Origin: Mycolicibacterium monacense
GTDB lineage: Bacteria > Actinomycetota > Actinomycetes > Mycobacteriales > Mycobacteriaceae
Direction: 5' to 3'
Length of the DNA: 64,000 nt
Assembly (NCBI RefSeq): GCF_010731575.1
Contig: NZ_AP022617.1
Location: forward strand, 1,364,001-1,428,000
Shown here piece after piece: positions 1 to 9,699 of the stretch. The position numbers and the translations under genes were made by a program. A model generated the notes under the pieces. It searched no databases and was not told where the DNA came from. It was given only the letters and a program-made list of their open reading frames with translations. How positions within the stretch are numbered: the stretch's first letter is position 1; each line of letters begins with the position of its first letter.

Positions 1-1194
1 CGCGTCGATGTCGCGCGGCGCCGGGCACGGTGACAGTTCACGCTCGGCGCAGGCCGCGCCGTGCCGGGCCGCGCGGGCGAGCCGGGCGGTGCAGGTCCGC
101 ACACCGGTGAACCGGGCGAGCAGTTCAGCGGTCTGCACGGCGTCCGTGCGGGCCCGGAACGGCCCGACCGCCGAACCGTGACGGGGTGCGCGCACGACCG
201 AGAACCGCGGGAAGGGCTCGTCGGTCAGCACCACCCACCACCAGCGCTGCGGGAACTTCGAACGCCGGTTGTAGGGCGGCGCATGGGCGGCCAGCAGGCG
301 CAGCTCACGCACGCCCGCCTCGAGTTCGTGGGCGCATTCCACGTGGTCCACGCGGGTGGCCAGGGACGCCATCTCCTTCATCCGCGCCCGCGGATCGGCT
401 CCGGTGAAGTACTGGCCGACGCGGCGGCGCAGGTCCACCGCGGTGCCGATGTAGAGCACCTCGTCGCCCGGGCCGCGGAACAGGTACACCCCCGGCCGGT
501 GGGGCAGACCGTCGGCGAGGCGGCGGTTGCGGCGCTGCGCGGGGGTGACGTCGGGCAGGTAGGCGCGCAGGTCGGTGTAGGTGTGCACGCCCTGGTTGCC
601 GATCCGTTCGATCAGCCCGTGCAGTACGTCCACCGTGGCGCGGGCATCGTCGAGGGCCCGGTGCGTCGGCGTCGTCTTCGCGCGGAACAACTGCGCCAGC
701 GCTGACAGCCGCACGCTGGGCGCCTCGTCGCGGGTGAGCACGCGGCGCGCGAGCTTGACCGTGCACAGCACCGGCGGGCGGGGCCAGGTCAGCCCGCACT
801 GTTCGGCCGCCGCCCGCAGGAAGCCGATGTCGAAGCCGGCGTTGTGGGCCACCAGCACCGAGCCGCGCGCGAACTCGAGGAATGCGGGCAGCACCGATTC
901 GATGCGGGGGGCGGCGCACACCATCGCGGTGGTGATGCCGGTCAGCGAGACGATCTGCGGCGGTATCGCCCGCCCGGGGTCGACCAGGGTGGCGAGCTCA
1001 CCGAGCACCTCACCGCCGCGGACCTTGACCGCGCCGATCTCGGTGATCGCATCCGGACGCTCACCCGTGGCGCGACCGCCGGTGGTCTCCAGGTCCACGA
1101 CGACGAACGTGGTGTCGCGCAGCGACAGCGCCTCCATGTCGAACGACAGCTGCTCGGCCGCGCCCCCGACGGCACCGACGCTGCCCTGACCCAT
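1..1194 (-). CDS. DEDDh exonuclease / GIY-YIG (UvrC-like) fusion protein, 3' end cut by window
   Basis: This is a homologue of mycobacterial Rv2191, predicted to act in DNA repair or turnover. It runs off the window start with at least 398 codons and no stop. An N-terminal DNA polymerase III epsilon-type 3'-5' exonuclease domain (about residues 27-195) has the Exo I motif VDLETTG (D34, E36), the Exo II region [12 protein letters not shown] and an Exo III-type HRALDDA with its acidic residue and histidine. A GIY-YIG nuclease domain follows ([18 protein letters not shown], about residues 230-310), then a UvrC-like tail. The start is the ATG at 1194. The domain order is seen directly; the exact substrate is not known to me. 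The gene is divergent from the small cysteine-rich gene at 1317. Confidence 0.88.
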   Translation of the reverse strand, partial: MGQGSVGAVGGAAEQLSFDMEALSLRDTTFVVVDLETTGGRATGERPDAITEIGAVKVRGGEVLGELATLVDPGRAIPPQIVSLTGITTAMVCAAPRIESVLPAFLEFARGSVLVAHNAGFDIGFLRAAAEQCGLTWPRPPVLCTVKLARRVLTRDEAPSVRLSALAQLFRAKTTPTHRALDDARATVDVLHGLIERIGNQGVHTYTDLRAYLPDVTPAQRRNRRLADGLPHRPGVYLFRGPGDEVLYIGTAVDLRRRVGQYFTGADPRARMKEMASLATRVDHVECAHELEAGVRELRLLAAHAPPYNRRSKFPQRWWWVVLTDEPFPRFSVVRAPRHGSAVGPFRARTDAVQTAELLARFTGVRTCTARLARAARHGAACAERELSPCPAPRDIDA

Positions 1195-1316
1195 GCGAGA
1201 AACGTAGGGAATGGCACCGACAGCGCGGCGGTGCCACGCGGGCCGCGGTGTTCCGGACGGGCCGTGTCGGTGGGCGTCGCTAGCGTGCGGGCACCACCGA
1301 TCGAGAGGACGGCCAC

Positions 1317-1601
1317 ATGGCGCAGGGACATCAACCGCGGGGACATCAACCGCGGGGACATCAACCGCGGGGTGCGGATCCGCACGCGGACACAGACCCG
1401 GACACGGTGATCATCGACTGCGACGATTGCGCCGTGCGCGGTCCGGGGTGTCAGGACTGTGTCGTGAGTGTGCTGCTCGGGGTTCCCGATACGTTGCTCG
1501 TCGACGAGCGTCGCGCCCTCGAAGTGCTGGCGGAGGCGGGAATGGCGCCCCGATTGCGCCTGGTTCCGATTCACCGGCAAAACAATTCGGGCGTTGCCTG
1601 A
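1317..1601 (+). CDS. Small four-cysteine (zinc-ribbon-like) conserved protein
   Basis: This 94-residue protein has unknown function. Its core contains two CxxC knuckles, DCDDC and GCQDC (C-x2-C-x6-C-x2-C), followed by a hydrophobic VVSVLLG stretch and a [16 protein letters not shown] helix. That spacing would suit a structural metal site, but metal binding is inference. The N-terminus is three perfect copies of HQPRG encoded by a 15-bp tandem repeat. The ATG has GAGAGGA upstream. A GTG at 1408 would give a shorter protein starting just before the first cysteine pair. The gene lies between the divergent exonuclease gene and ripC. I recognise it as a type of small protein conserved in mycobacteria, without an assigned role. 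Confidence 0.75.
   Translation: MAQGHQPRGHQPRGHQPRGADPHADTDPDTVIIDCDDCAVRGPGCQDCVVSVLLGVPDTLLVDERRALEVLAEAGMAPRLRLVPIHRQNNSGVA
1326..1370 (+). repeat. Three perfect 15-bp tandem repeats (GGACATCAACCGCGG)
   Basis: Units lie at 1326-1340, 1341-1355 and 1356-1370 with no mismatches. The 15-bp period keeps the reading frame of the small cysteine protein and encodes HQPRG three times, so copy-number change would not disrupt the gene. Confidence 0.95.
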
Positions 1602-1753
1602 GGGGTCCCGCCCGGCACGGGCGGAACAAAGTCCCCCTTGGCACCTGTTAAATTTGGCTCTCCTGTTGGACAAGCCCGATGCCGTTTCGTAACCTATCTG
1701 AGACCTAAGAGCAGTTCGAGGCGGCTCGTAACGCCAGTTGAAGGACGCAAATC

Positions 1754-2872
1754 TTGAGGCTCGTTCGCGCGCAGTGGGGCATCCGTGTTCTTAAGCGACC
1801 CGCAGTCAGTGCGATAGCGGCTCTGGCCATGTTCTCCTCGGTGCTGGCCGGCAGCGCGCTGGCCGATCCGGCCGACGACGCGCTGGCAAAGCTCAACGAG
1901 TTGTCGCGGCAGGCCGAGCAGACCACCGAGGCCATGCACTCGGCGCAGCTCGACCTCAACGACAAGCAGGCCGCCCAGCAGGCCGCCGAGGCCAGACACG
2001 CCGCCGACCTGACCGCGGCTGCCGAGGCCAAGACCCAGATGGCCACCTTCCAGACGGCGGTGAACAAGGTCGCAGCAACCCAGTACATGGGCGGCCGCAC
2101 CGACGGGATGAGCGCGATCCTCACCGCCGACTCGCCGCAGCAGTTCATCGACCAGCTCTCCGTACAGCGGGTGATGGCCGGCGAGATGGCCGCGCGCATG
2201 GCGGGTTTCCGGGACGCCACCACCAGGGCCGCCGCCGCCGAGCAGGCGTCGGCGCGGTCCGCCCAAGATGCCAAGACCGCCGCCGAACAGGCCGCCCAGG
2301 TGCGCGCCGATCTGCAGAGCAAGCAGAGCCGGCTGCAGACCCAGATCGCCGTCGTCAAATCGCAGTACGAGGCGCTCACCCCCCGCCAGCGCGAGGCGCT
2401 GGCCGCACTTCCGCCCGCACCCGCCGTTCCGGCGCCGGCCGCGGCGCCTCCCGCCAACGATCCCGGCGTGCTGGCCGCCCCGCCCGGGGCCATCCCTCCG
2501 GGTGACATCGCGCCGCCGCCGGGCGGTGCCACCCGCGCCGTCGCCGTGCAGGCCGCGCTGAGCCGCATCGGCTCGCCGTACTCCTGGGGCGGGTCCGGCC
2601 CCAACGCGTTCGACTGCTCCGGGCTGGTCATGTGGGCCTTCCAGCACGAGGGCATCTCGCTGCCGCACTCCAGCCAGGCGTTGGCCCGCGGTGGGCAGCC
2701 CGTGTCGACGGACCAGATGCAGCCGGGTGACCTCGTCACGTACTACTCCGATGCCTCGCACGTCGGTATCTACATCGGTGACGGGATGATGGTGCACGCG
2801 TCGACCTACGGCACGCCGGTACGCGTCGCTCCGGTGAACAACGCGCCGATCCACAACGTGCGCCGCTACTAG
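1754..2872 (+). CDS. ripC: NlpC/P60 peptidoglycan endopeptidase RipC (Rv2190c homologue)
   Basis: A secreted D,L-endopeptidase that cleaves peptide stems of peptidoglycan during growth and division. The 372 residues comprise a signal peptide (hydrophobic AIAALAMFSSVLAGSALA, cleavage near ALA-DP), a long coiled coil (about 33-210) like the inhibitory or FtsX-contacting coil of this family, a Pro/Ala linker, and a C-terminal NlpC/P60 domain. The domain has the catalytic Cys in NAFDCSGLVMWAF, the His in SDASHVGIYIG, and a later polar residue. The start is a TTG at 1754: the N-terminus MRLVRAQW matches remembered M. tuberculosis RipC, and GAAGGA lies just upstream. The next gene begins 3 bases after the stop, so the two are probably cotranscribed. 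Confidence 0.93.
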   Translation: MRLVRAQWGIRVLKRPAVSAIAALAMFSSVLAGSALADPADDALAKLNELSRQAEQTTEAMHSAQLDLNDKQAAQQAAEARHAADLTAAAEAKTQMATFQTAVNKVAATQYMGGRTDGMSAILTADSPQQFIDQLSVQRVMAGEMAARMAGFRDATTRAAAAEQASARSAQDAKTAAEQAAQVRADLQSKQSRLQTQIAVVKSQYEALTPRQREALAALPPAPAVPAPAAAPPANDPGVLAAPPGAIPPGDIAPPPGGATRAVAVQAALSRIGSPYSWGGSGPNAFDCSGLVMWAFQHEGISLPHSSQALARGGQPVSTDQMQPGDLVTYYSDASHVGIYIGDGMMVHASTYGTPVRVAPVNNAPIHNVRRY

Positions 2873-2875
2873 CTC

Positions 2876-3706
2876 GTGGCCACCGGGCCCGGCTCCACCC
2901 GACCCCGACGGGTCCTGCTCGCGCTGCTGCTGGCCGAGCTCGTCTCCGCGGTCCTGATGCTCGACCGGTCGCAACCGCCGGCCGCGCCGCCGATGGCCGC
3001 CGAGGTCGCCGTCGAGCAGCCGACGGCCACCGGAACCCCGACCATCGACACCCAGCTGCCCGACGGCCGTCGCGCGCAGTTCGTGGCGCTCGGCGGGACC
3101 CGTAGCGCGGGCCTGCTGTCCCGGATCGCCGGCGAGCTCCCGGCCGCCGCCGAGCTGGTGACCGACTTCTGGGGGCCGGACTGGCGCCAGGAGATCGTCA
3201 TCGTCGCGACGGGTTCGGACCCGCAGTTCGCCGCGCTCGCGGGCGGGGGAGTCGACATCGCGGCCGCGACCACCGCTGACCGCATCGTGTTCGCGCCCGG
3301 CGCCGCCGCGATGACCGACGAGGACCTGCGGATAGTGCTGCGGCACGAACTGTTCCACCACGCCGTACGGGAGCAGACCGCCGCCGACGCGCCGCGCTGG
3401 TTGACCGAAGGCGTCGCCGACCACCTCGCGCGACCGCGCGACACGACACCGGCACCGGATGCGGGAACCGCCCTGCCCACCGACAGCGACCTCGACACCC
3501 CGGGGGCCGTCCGGTCGCAGGCCTACGACCGGGCCTGGCGGTTCGCCACCTATGTCGCCGACCGCTACGGCCCAGAGCGGTTGCGGGCGTTGTATCTGCG
3601 GGCGTGCGGTCCCGGCCACCCCGACGTGGCCACCGCGGTGCGCGACACGCTGGGCGCCGGCCTCGACGAGGTGCTGGCCGGCTGGCGACACTGGCCGCAG
3701 GGCTAG
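2876..3706 (+). CDS. Membrane-anchored HELxH gluzincin-like peptidase (Rv2189c homologue)
   Basis: This 276-residue protein begins with a short basic N-terminus and a hydrophobic helix (VLLALLLAELVSAVLML, about 13-29), so it is probably exported or anchored. The centre carries a zinc-peptidase motif, RHELFHHAV (HExxH), followed about 20 residues later by WLTEGVADHLA, where the Glu fits the third ligand of gluzincins (peptidase MA type). The GTG start lies 3 bases after ripC, and pimB' follows 11 bases later. Proteolytic activity on the envelope is inference from the motif and the ripC linkage. M. tuberculosis Rv2189c at the same position is annotated only as conserved hypothetical. Confidence 0.85.
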   Translation: MATGPGSTRPRRVLLALLLAELVSAVLMLDRSQPPAAPPMAAEVAVEQPTATGTPTIDTQLPDGRRAQFVALGGTRSAGLLSRIAGELPAAAELVTDFWGPDWRQEIVIVATGSDPQFAALAGGGVDIAAATTADRIVFAPGAAAMTDEDLRIVLRHELFHHAVREQTAADAPRWLTEGVADHLARPRDTTPAPDAGTALPTDSDLDTPGAVRSQAYDRAWRFATYVADRYGPERLRALYLRACGPGHPDVATAVRDTLGAGLDEVLAGWRHWPQG

Positions 3707-3717
3707 CCTGAGCTGCG

Positions 3718-4845
3718 ATGTCCCGAGTCCTGCTGGTCACCAACGACTTTCCGCCGCGCGCCGGTGGTATCCAGAACTACCTCGAGGCCTTCGTCGAGCA
3801 TGTCGTGGCGGCGGGTGTGCACGAGGTGACCGTCTACGCGCCGGCGTGGAAGAACGCCGCGGACTACGACCGCGCGGCGACGTTCGAGGTGGTCCGACAC
3901 CCCGGCACCCTGATGCTGCCCGAACCGTCGGTGGCCGGTCGTATGCGCGGTCTCATCGCCGCCCACGACATCGACACCGTGTGGTTCGGCGCGGCGGCGC
4001 CGCTGGCCCTGCTGACCCCGATCGCCCGGCGCGCCGGCGCCGCCCGGGTGATCGCCAGCACGCACGGCCACGAGGTGGGCTGGTCGATGCTGCCGGTGGC
4101 GCGGACGGCGTTGCGGCGCATCGGCGACGACACCGACGTGGTGACCTTCGTCAGTCGCTACACGCGTGGCCGGTTCGCATCGGCGTTCGGGCCGCACGCC
4201 GCGCTCGAACACCTGCCGCCCGGAGTCGACACCGACCGATTCGCCCCGGATACGTTGGCGCGGGCGGAGTTGCGGGCCCGTTACGGCCTGGGGGAGCGGC
4301 CCGTGGTGGTGTGCCTGTCGCGGCTGGTGCCCCGTAAAGGGCAGGACATGCTGATCAGGGCGATGCCCGCAATCCGGCGGCGCGTGCCCGGGGCGACGCT
4401 GGTGATCGTCGGCGGAGGCCCGTATCGGACCGCGTTGCAACGCCTGGCCCACGAGCACGGGGTCGCCGAGCACGTGCGGATGACCGGAGGGGTCCCCGGC
4501 GACGAACTGCCCGCCCACCACGCGATGGGCGATGTGTTCGCGATGCCGTGCCGCACCCGCGGCGCCGGATTGGACGTCGAGGGGCTCGGCATCGTCTACC
4601 TGGAGGCGTCGGCGAGCGGTGTGCCGGTGGTGGCGGGCCGCTCCGGCGGGGCGCCGGAGACGGTGCGGGACGGGGAGACCGGGCTCGTCGTGGACGGCAC
4701 CGATATCGGCGCGGTTGCCACCGCGGTCGGCGATCTGCTCGCCGACCCCGACCGGGCCGCCGCGATGGGTGCCGCAGGCAGGCAGTGGGCCGTGGAGAAC
4801 TGGCAATGGCCCACCCGTGCGGCGCGGCTCGGCGAACTGCTCTAA
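3718..4845 (+). CDS. pimB: GDP-mannose-dependent PIM1 alpha-(1-6)-mannosyltransferase PimB'
   Basis: Transfers the second mannose from GDP-Man to phosphatidylinositol monomannoside on the cytosolic face of the membrane, forming PIM2 for PIM, LM and LAM synthesis. The 375-residue protein is a GT-B fold GT4 enzyme. It has an N-terminal Rossmann half with a glycine-rich loop (FPPRAGGIQNYLE), the HGHEVGW segment, and a C-terminal donor site ending in the EX7E-like stretch EGLGIVYLEASASGVPVVAG. Order and length match Rv2188c. It starts with an ATG 11 bases after the upstream peptidase gene and overlaps the convergent PucR gene by 4 bases at its end. Confidence 0.93.
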   Translation: MSRVLLVTNDFPPRAGGIQNYLEAFVEHVVAAGVHEVTVYAPAWKNAADYDRAATFEVVRHPGTLMLPEPSVAGRMRGLIAAHDIDTVWFGAAAPLALLTPIARRAGAARVIASTHGHEVGWSMLPVARTALRRIGDDTDVVTFVSRYTRGRFASAFGPHAALEHLPPGVDTDRFAPDTLARAELRARYGLGERPVVVCLSRLVPRKGQDMLIRAMPAIRRRVPGATLVIVGGGPYRTALQRLAHEHGVAEHVRMTGGVPGDELPAHHAMGDVFAMPCRTRGAGLDVEGLGIVYLEASASGVPVVAGRSGGAPETVRDGETGLVVDGTDIGAVATAVGDLLADPDRAAAMGAAGRQWAVENWQWPTRAARLGELL

Positions 4846-6350
4846 TCTTCGGCGTCGAGCAGCGCCGCGGCGCGCAACGCCAGCCACAGCGCCGCCACCG
4901 CATCGGTTTCGGCGAGGTTGAGCCCGGTCAGATCCGCGACGCGTTTCATCCGGTAGAGCACGGTCTGGCGGTGCACGCACAGCGCCGTCGCCGTCAGCTG
5001 CAGCGACCGCTGGTGGCGAAGATACGCCTCGAGTGTGGCGACCAGATTGGAGTGGTGCTGTTCGTCGTAGGTGCGCAGCGGGGTGAGGACCCGGTCGACG
5101 AGGGCCTGCGCATCGCCGACGTTCGACAGGCCCAGCCACGGTTCCTCGCTGCCGTACCGCGAGATCGGGATCCCGCGCCGGCCCGCCAGCGAACACGCCC
5201 ACGAGGCTTCGCGGACCGCCTCGGGGAACCGGCTGATGGAGTCGAGCCGCGCGCTCACGCCGATCCGCGCCGACGGTCCCAGCGCCCGCGACAGCACGGC
5301 CTCGAATCCCGACCGGTCCGGCACCAGTGCGTACAGCAGACCTTCCCGAAGCGTGCACAGATAAGTAATATCGTTGCGCCACAACGAATTATGAACGGTC
5401 AGCGCCCGCGCTTCGTCGCTGTTGCGGGCCGCGACGAGTACGGTGCGGGCGGGGTCGAGGTGCAGTTCGCCCAGCCGCGACTCGACCGCGTGCCGGTCGA
5501 CGCGGTTCTCGAGCAGGCGTTCCAGTAGCGCGGCGCGTTCGCGCCGGTCGTGTTCGAGGACCGACTGCACCTCGGACAGTTCGAGGCTGATCACGGTTGC
5601 GATGTGCTGCAGGCGAATCGGGTCCACCCGGTCGGCGGCGCGCGGGATCACCACCAGCGCGACATCGGGGTGGCGCGCGATGTCGGTGAGCATCGCCTGT
5701 CGCGCACCATCGCCCGGGAGTCCGTACACTCCAGCCGCCACATTGGTCGACGAGTCCGACAGTCCCACAACCGCCTGCCGCAGCACCGGGTCGAGTGGCG
5801 GCGTCTGCGGAAACCAGGGGTCGCCGGTGCGGCGGTCGCAGACGTGCAGCTGGCAACCCAACTCCCGCGCCAGCGCTGCGACGAGATCCGCTGAGCTGGA
5901 GGCGCTTCCGATGTGGCGGCGCAGCAGATCGTAGATCCGCACGGTGCGGGACAACCGGCTGGACTGATCGAGCAACGTCGCTTCGGCGACCGCCCGCGAA
6001 ATCGCCACGAACGGTAGGGGATAACGGATCTGCAGAACGGGGAAGCCCAGCCGGTCGCTGCAGCGGGTGAACCGCTGCGTCAACCGCGGGCAGTACATCT
6101 TGTCGCCGATCGCCAGGCCCGCCACCCCGGACTCGTCGAGGCGGGTGAGCAGCGTCTCCTGGTCGGCGGCCGATTTCGGGAACGACAGGCCGTTCGTCAT
6201 CAGCAGTTCACCGCCGGTGATCCAGCGCCAGGGTTCGGGCAGGTCCGAGGTGTGGGTCCAGGACACCGCCCGGTCCAGGCCGGCCGCCCCCGACAGCACG
6301 CCGAGACCGAGGTGGGGCATCTCGACGAGGTCAGCGACAGTGAGCGTCAC
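4842..6350 (-). CDS. PucR-family transcriptional regulator
   Basis: A one-component regulator of the purine-catabolism PucR family, about 502 residues. An N-terminal PucR domain (LTVADLVEMPHLGLGVLSG onward, with the WITGGELLMTNGL signature) is followed by a GGDEF-like or GAF-like middle region. The C-terminus is an HTH_30 DNA-binding domain (YLRHQRSLQLTATALCVHRQTV, then LYRMKRVADLTGLNL). The GTG start at 6350 is chosen because family members begin at this VTLTVADL segment; a TTG at 6377 would add nine residues. It is divergent from the agmatinase-family gene at 6445, so that gene is the most likely target. M. tuberculosis lacks both genes between pimB' and fadD15. Confidence 0.88.
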   Translation of the reverse strand: MTLTVADLVEMPHLGLGVLSGAAGLDRAVSWTHTSDLPEPWRWITGGELLMTNGLSFPKSAADQETLLTRLDESGVAGLAIGDKMYCPRLTQRFTRCSDRLGFPVLQIRYPLPFVAISRAVAEATLLDQSSRLSRTVRIYDLLRRHIGSASSSADLVAALARELGCQLHVCDRRTGDPWFPQTPPLDPVLRQAVVGLSDSSTNVAAGVYGLPGDGARQAMLTDIARHPDVALVVIPRAADRVDPIRLQHIATVISLELSEVQSVLEHDRRERAALLERLLENRVDRHAVESRLGELHLDPARTVLVAARNSDEARALTVHNSLWRNDITYLCTLREGLLYALVPDRSGFEAVLSRALGPSARIGVSARLDSISRFPEAVREASWACSLAGRRGIPISRYGSEEPWLGLSNVGDAQALVDRVLTPLRTYDEQHHSNLVATLEAYLRHQRSLQLTATALCVHRQTVLYRMKRVADLTGLNLAETDAVAALWLALRAAALLDAED

Positions 6351-6444
6351 ACTCGACCCGTTTGTGCAGACGCTCAAACTTCATGGCCGGATTGTGTCAA
6401 ACGTCGACGCGACACGCATCGGTGCCGGCCGCAGGCTGAGGTCC

Positions 6445-7401
6445 ATGACCGGACACATCCTGGGCGCCGTGCCCGCCACCGAGGTGCCCCGCTACGCCGG
6501 CAAGAGCACCTTCGCCCGCATCGCCGACATCGGGGAGGTCAGTGACTACGACATCGCGATCCTCGGTGTCCCGTTCGACGGCGGCACGTCATACCGGCCC
6601 GGTGCGCGCTTCGGACCCATGGGGGTGCGCCAGGCCGCGCGCACGCTGCGCCCCGGGTACCACGTCGAACTCGGGGTCGCGCCGCTGGAACGGGTGCAGG
6701 TCGTCGACGCCGGTGACGTCACCGTCACCCCCTACGACATCGCCGAGGCCTGCCGCCAGATCCAGAACCACGCCGCCGACATCCTCGGCGGCGGGTCCCG
6801 CCGGATCGTGGCCATCGGCGGCGACCACACCATCGCGCTGCCCAACCTGCGCGCGCTGCACGCGGTGCACGGCCCGGTGGCCCTGGTGCACTTCGATGCC
6901 CACCTCGACACCTGGGACACCTACTTCAACGCCCCGGTCACGCACGGCACGATCTTCCGTCGGGCGTTCGAGGAAGGCCTGCTGGTCGAGGACCACTCCA
7001 TCCACGTCGGTATCCGAGGACCCATCTACGACCAGATCGACCTGCATGAGGACGCGGAGATGGGATTCAAGATCATCCGGGCGGGCGACCTGGACGTGAT
7101 CGGGATCGACGCCGCGGTCGACACCGTGCGCCGCCGGGTCGGGGACGCGCCGGTGTATCTGTCCGTCGACATCGACGTGCTCGACCCGGCGTTCGCCCCC
7201 GGCACCGGCACCCCGGAATCCGGGGGCCTCACCGCCAGGGAACTGCTGCGCATGCTGCGGCGGTTGCACGGGCTCAACATCGTCGGTGGTGATGTGGTGG
7301 AGGTGGCGCCCGCCTACGACCACGCCGAGATCACCTGTGTCGCAGCCGCGACCGTCGTATTCGACCTGGTGTCGCTGATGGTCGCCGGAGGTGCGGGCTA
7401 A
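6445..7401 (+). CDS. speB: Agmatinase / ureohydrolase family protein
   Basis: A manganese-dependent ureohydrolase that cleaves a guanidino group to release urea. The substrate could be agmatine, guanidinobutyrate or another guanidino compound; I cannot decide from sequence. All metal-binding motifs are present in 318 residues: [26 protein letters not shown] and [20 protein letters not shown]. The ATG at 6445 has GCTGAGG upstream, and the sequence [19 protein letters not shown] is a typical N-terminus. The frame stays open further upstream, but that part overlaps the divergent PucR gene antisense and looks non-coding. The 94-base gap shared with the PucR gene suggests control by that regulator, probably in response to a nitrogen-rich substrate. 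Confidence 0.88.
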   Translation: MTGHILGAVPATEVPRYAGKSTFARIADIGEVSDYDIAILGVPFDGGTSYRPGARFGPMGVRQAARTLRPGYHVELGVAPLERVQVVDAGDVTVTPYDIAEACRQIQNHAADILGGGSRRIVAIGGDHTIALPNLRALHAVHGPVALVHFDAHLDTWDTYFNAPVTHGTIFRRAFEEGLLVEDHSIHVGIRGPIYDQIDLHEDAEMGFKIIRAGDLDVIGIDAAVDTVRRRVGDAPVYLSVDIDVLDPAFAPGTGTPESGGLTARELLRMLRRLHGLNIVGGDVVEVAPAYDHAEITCVAAATVVFDLVSLMVAGGAG

Positions 7402-9191
7402 CCGGTGTAGAGCGCCTCGATGTGGTCGGCGAACTTCTCGGCGACCACCGCGCGCTTGACCTTCAGCGTGGGGGTGAGCTCACCGGTGTCCTCGGTGAAG
7501 TCCACCGGCAGGATGCGGAACTTGCGGATCGCCTCGGCCTTCGACACCGCCTGGTTGGCCTCCTTGACCGCGGTGTCGATCTCGGAGAGCAGGTCGGGGT
7601 CGGTGGCGAGGTCGCCGACCGACGCACCGCTGTCCTTGCCGTTGCGCTGTTTCCAGCCCTCGAATGCCTCGGGGTCGATGGTGATCAACGCGCCCACGAA
7701 CGGCCGGGCGTCACCGACGGCCATCGCCTGGCTGATCAGCGGATGGGCGCGCAACTGGTCCTCCATGACGGCCGGGGCGACGTTCTTGCCGCCGGCGGTC
7801 ACGATGATCTCCTTCTTGCGCCCGATGATCGTGAGGAAGCCGTCGTCGTCGATCGCGCCGAGGTCACCGGTGTGGAACCACCCGTCGGTGAAGGCCTTCG
7901 CGGTCTCCTCCTCGTTGCGCCAGTAGCCGCCGAACACCACGCCGCCGGACACCAGCAGCTCGTCGTCGTCGCCGAGCCGCATGCTGTTGCCCGGCAACAG
8001 CTTGCCCACCGAACCGATCTTGATGTCGTCGACCCGGTTGACGGTGATGGCGGCACTGGTCTCGGTCAGCCCGTACCCCTCGTAGATGGTCAGCCCGACG
8101 CCGCGGTAGAAGTGGCCGAGGCGGGCGCCCAGCGGCGCGCCGCCCGAGATCGCGGCGCGGCACTCGCCGCCGAGCGCAGCGCGAAGCTTGCCGTAGACGA
8201 GCCGGTCGAACACCGCGTGCTTGGCCCGAAGCAGCAACCCCGGGCCGCCCTCGGCCTGGCTGTACTCGATCGCCGTCGCCGCGGCGATGTCGAAGATGCG
8301 ACCCTTACCGTCGTTGCGGGCGTTCTGTTCGGCGGTGTTGTAGACCTTCTCGAACACCCGCGGCACCGACACCACCAGCGTCGGCTTGAACACCCCGAAC
8401 GTCGGAACGAGGTTCTTGATGTCGCTGGTGAACCCGAGGGTGACCTTGTTGGCGAATGCGGCGATCGTGATCGCGCGGGCCAGCACGTGGGCCAGCGGCA
8501 GGAACACCAGCATCCGCTCACCCTTGGTGAGCTGGGTCGGGAAGCAGCTCTTGGCGCCGCGGATCTCGAAGACCAGGTTGGCGTGGGTGAGCTGGCAGCC
8601 CTTCGGCCTGCCGGTGGTGCCCGAGGTGTAGATCATGGTGGCCGGTTCGGCGGACCGGATGCCGGCCAGCCGGTCGTCGAGTTCGGCCGGCGCCACGTCC
8701 CGGCCGGCCTCGGCCAGCGCGTCGATCGCACCGGTGCCCGAACCCTCGATGCGCAGCACCGTCCGCAGTTCAGGCAGGTCGGCCCGCAGTTGTTCGACCC
8801 TGTCGGCGTGGGCGTCGTTCTCGACGATCGCCAGCACCGCGCCGGAGTCGGAGAGCACCCAGCGGACCTGCTCGGCAGACGACGTCTCGTAGATCGGGAC
8901 GGTCAGCGCGCCGACGGCCAGGATCGCGAAGTCGATGATCGGCCACTCGTAGCGGGTCGCCGACAGCAGCGCGACGCGATCCCCGGGCTGTACCCCCGAC
9001 GCGATCAAACCCAGTGCGACCGAACGGATCTGGGCGGCAGCCTGGCCGCATGTCACGTCCGTCCAGTCACCGTCGACCAACCGGCGGAAGATGACGTGGT
9101 CGGGGTCGTCGCGCTCGTGGTCGAATACGGCGCTGACGACGGTGTCGCGCTCACCCACCGTGAACGGTGCAGGCACACTGAACTCAGGCAC
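7398..9191 (-). CDS. fadD15: Long-chain fatty-acid--CoA ligase FadD15
   Basis: An ANL-superfamily acyl-CoA synthetase of 597 residues that activates long-chain fatty acids to acyl-CoA via an acyl-adenylate. It shows the P-loop-like motif [20 protein letters not shown], the [10 protein letters not shown] adenylate motif, the hinge region [19 protein letters not shown], and the C-terminal catalytic Lys region near TPTLKVKR. Length and sequence match Rv2187 closely. The start is a GTG with GGAGGC directly upstream. The gene is convergent with the agmatinase-like gene (4-base overlap) and divergent from the START-domain genes that follow. Confidence 0.94.
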   Translation of the reverse strand: MPEFSVPAPFTVGERDTVVSAVFDHERDDPDHVIFRRLVDGDWTDVTCGQAAAQIRSVALGLIASGVQPGDRVALLSATRYEWPIIDFAILAVGALTVPIYETSSAEQVRWVLSDSGAVLAIVENDAHADRVEQLRADLPELRTVLRIEGSGTGAIDALAEAGRDVAPAELDDRLAGIRSAEPATMIYTSGTTGRPKGCQLTHANLVFEIRGAKSCFPTQLTKGERMLVFLPLAHVLARAITIAAFANKVTLGFTSDIKNLVPTFGVFKPTLVVSVPRVFEKVYNTAEQNARNDGKGRIFDIAAATAIEYSQAEGGPGLLLRAKHAVFDRLVYGKLRAALGGECRAAISGGAPLGARLGHFYRGVGLTIYEGYGLTETSAAITVNRVDDIKIGSVGKLLPGNSMRLGDDDELLVSGGVVFGGYWRNEEETAKAFTDGWFHTGDLGAIDDDGFLTIIGRKKEIIVTAGGKNVAPAVMEDQLRAHPLISQAMAVGDARPFVGALITIDPEAFEGWKQRNGKDSGASVGDLATDPDLLSEIDTAVKEANQAVSKAEAIRKFRILPVDFTEDTGELTPTLKVKRAVVAEKFADHIEALYTG

Positions 9192-9253
9192 GGCCTCCAG
9201 CCTAGTCGGCCCCCGCGCCGCGGCAGGGGGCCGTGTGTGAAGCTTGGGAGACG

Positions 9254-9643
9254 ATGAACAGCATCCAGATCGCCGACGAGACGTTCGTTGCCGCCGACCC
9301 CGCTGAGGTGGGCCGCGCCGTCGCCGATCCGGCCAACTGGCGGCGCTGGTGGCCGGACCTGCGCCTGACGGTCGTGGAGGATCGGGGCCCCGTCGGGCAC
9401 CGCTGGACGGTGACCGGCGCGCTGATCGGCACCATGGAGGTGTGGTTGGAACCGTCCCTGGACGGGGTGATCCTGCACTACTTCCTGCACGCCGAACCGG
9501 CGGGCTTCTCCGCGCGGCAATTGGCGAGGACGAACCTGGCGAAGGTCAACCACGCGCGGCGGGTAGCGGGTAAGAAGATGGCGTTCGAACTCAAGCGGAC
9601 CCTGGAGGCGTCACGGCCGGTGGGGGTGTCGCGGCTGGCCTGA
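9254..9643 (+). CDS. SRPBCC / polyketide-cyclase-like small protein (Rv2186c homologue)
   Basis: 129 residues with the helix-grip pattern of the SRPBCC (START-like) superfamily: an N-terminal strand [29 protein letters not shown], beta strands around a hydrophobic cavity, and a long C-terminal helix. Such proteins bind hydrophobic ligands, and no ligand is known here. The ATG at 9254 has GGGAG a few bases upstream. A second SRPBCC gene follows 56 bases downstream. The order matches Rv2186c-Rv2185c-Rv2184c-Rv2183c-Rv2182c, so this is probably the first gene of that set. Confidence 0.82.
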   Translation: MNSIQIADETFVAADPAEVGRAVADPANWRRWWPDLRLTVVEDRGPVGHRWTVTGALIGTMEVWLEPSLDGVILHYFLHAEPAGFSARQLARTNLAKVNHARRVAGKKMAFELKRTLEASRPVGVSRLA

Positions 9644-9699
9644 CACTGGGCCCAGCCGCGGACGTGAGGGTACATTTCGGCTTGAGGAGGGCGGGGCAC

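Noticed and set aside
1602..1753. Possible ydaO/c-di-AMP riboswitch or MtrA boxes (two CGTAAC copies at 1688 and 1727) upstream of ripC
   Set aside because: No riboswitch core could be traced. The two CGTAAC copies are 39 bases apart and do not fit a spaced direct-repeat operator closely enough to call.
1694..3691. Long minus-strand open frame (665 codons) opposite ripC and the HELxH peptidase gene
   Set aside because: Its translation is Arg/Gly/His-rich with no domain. It is the antisense shadow of two well-supported genes, an expected effect of high GC.
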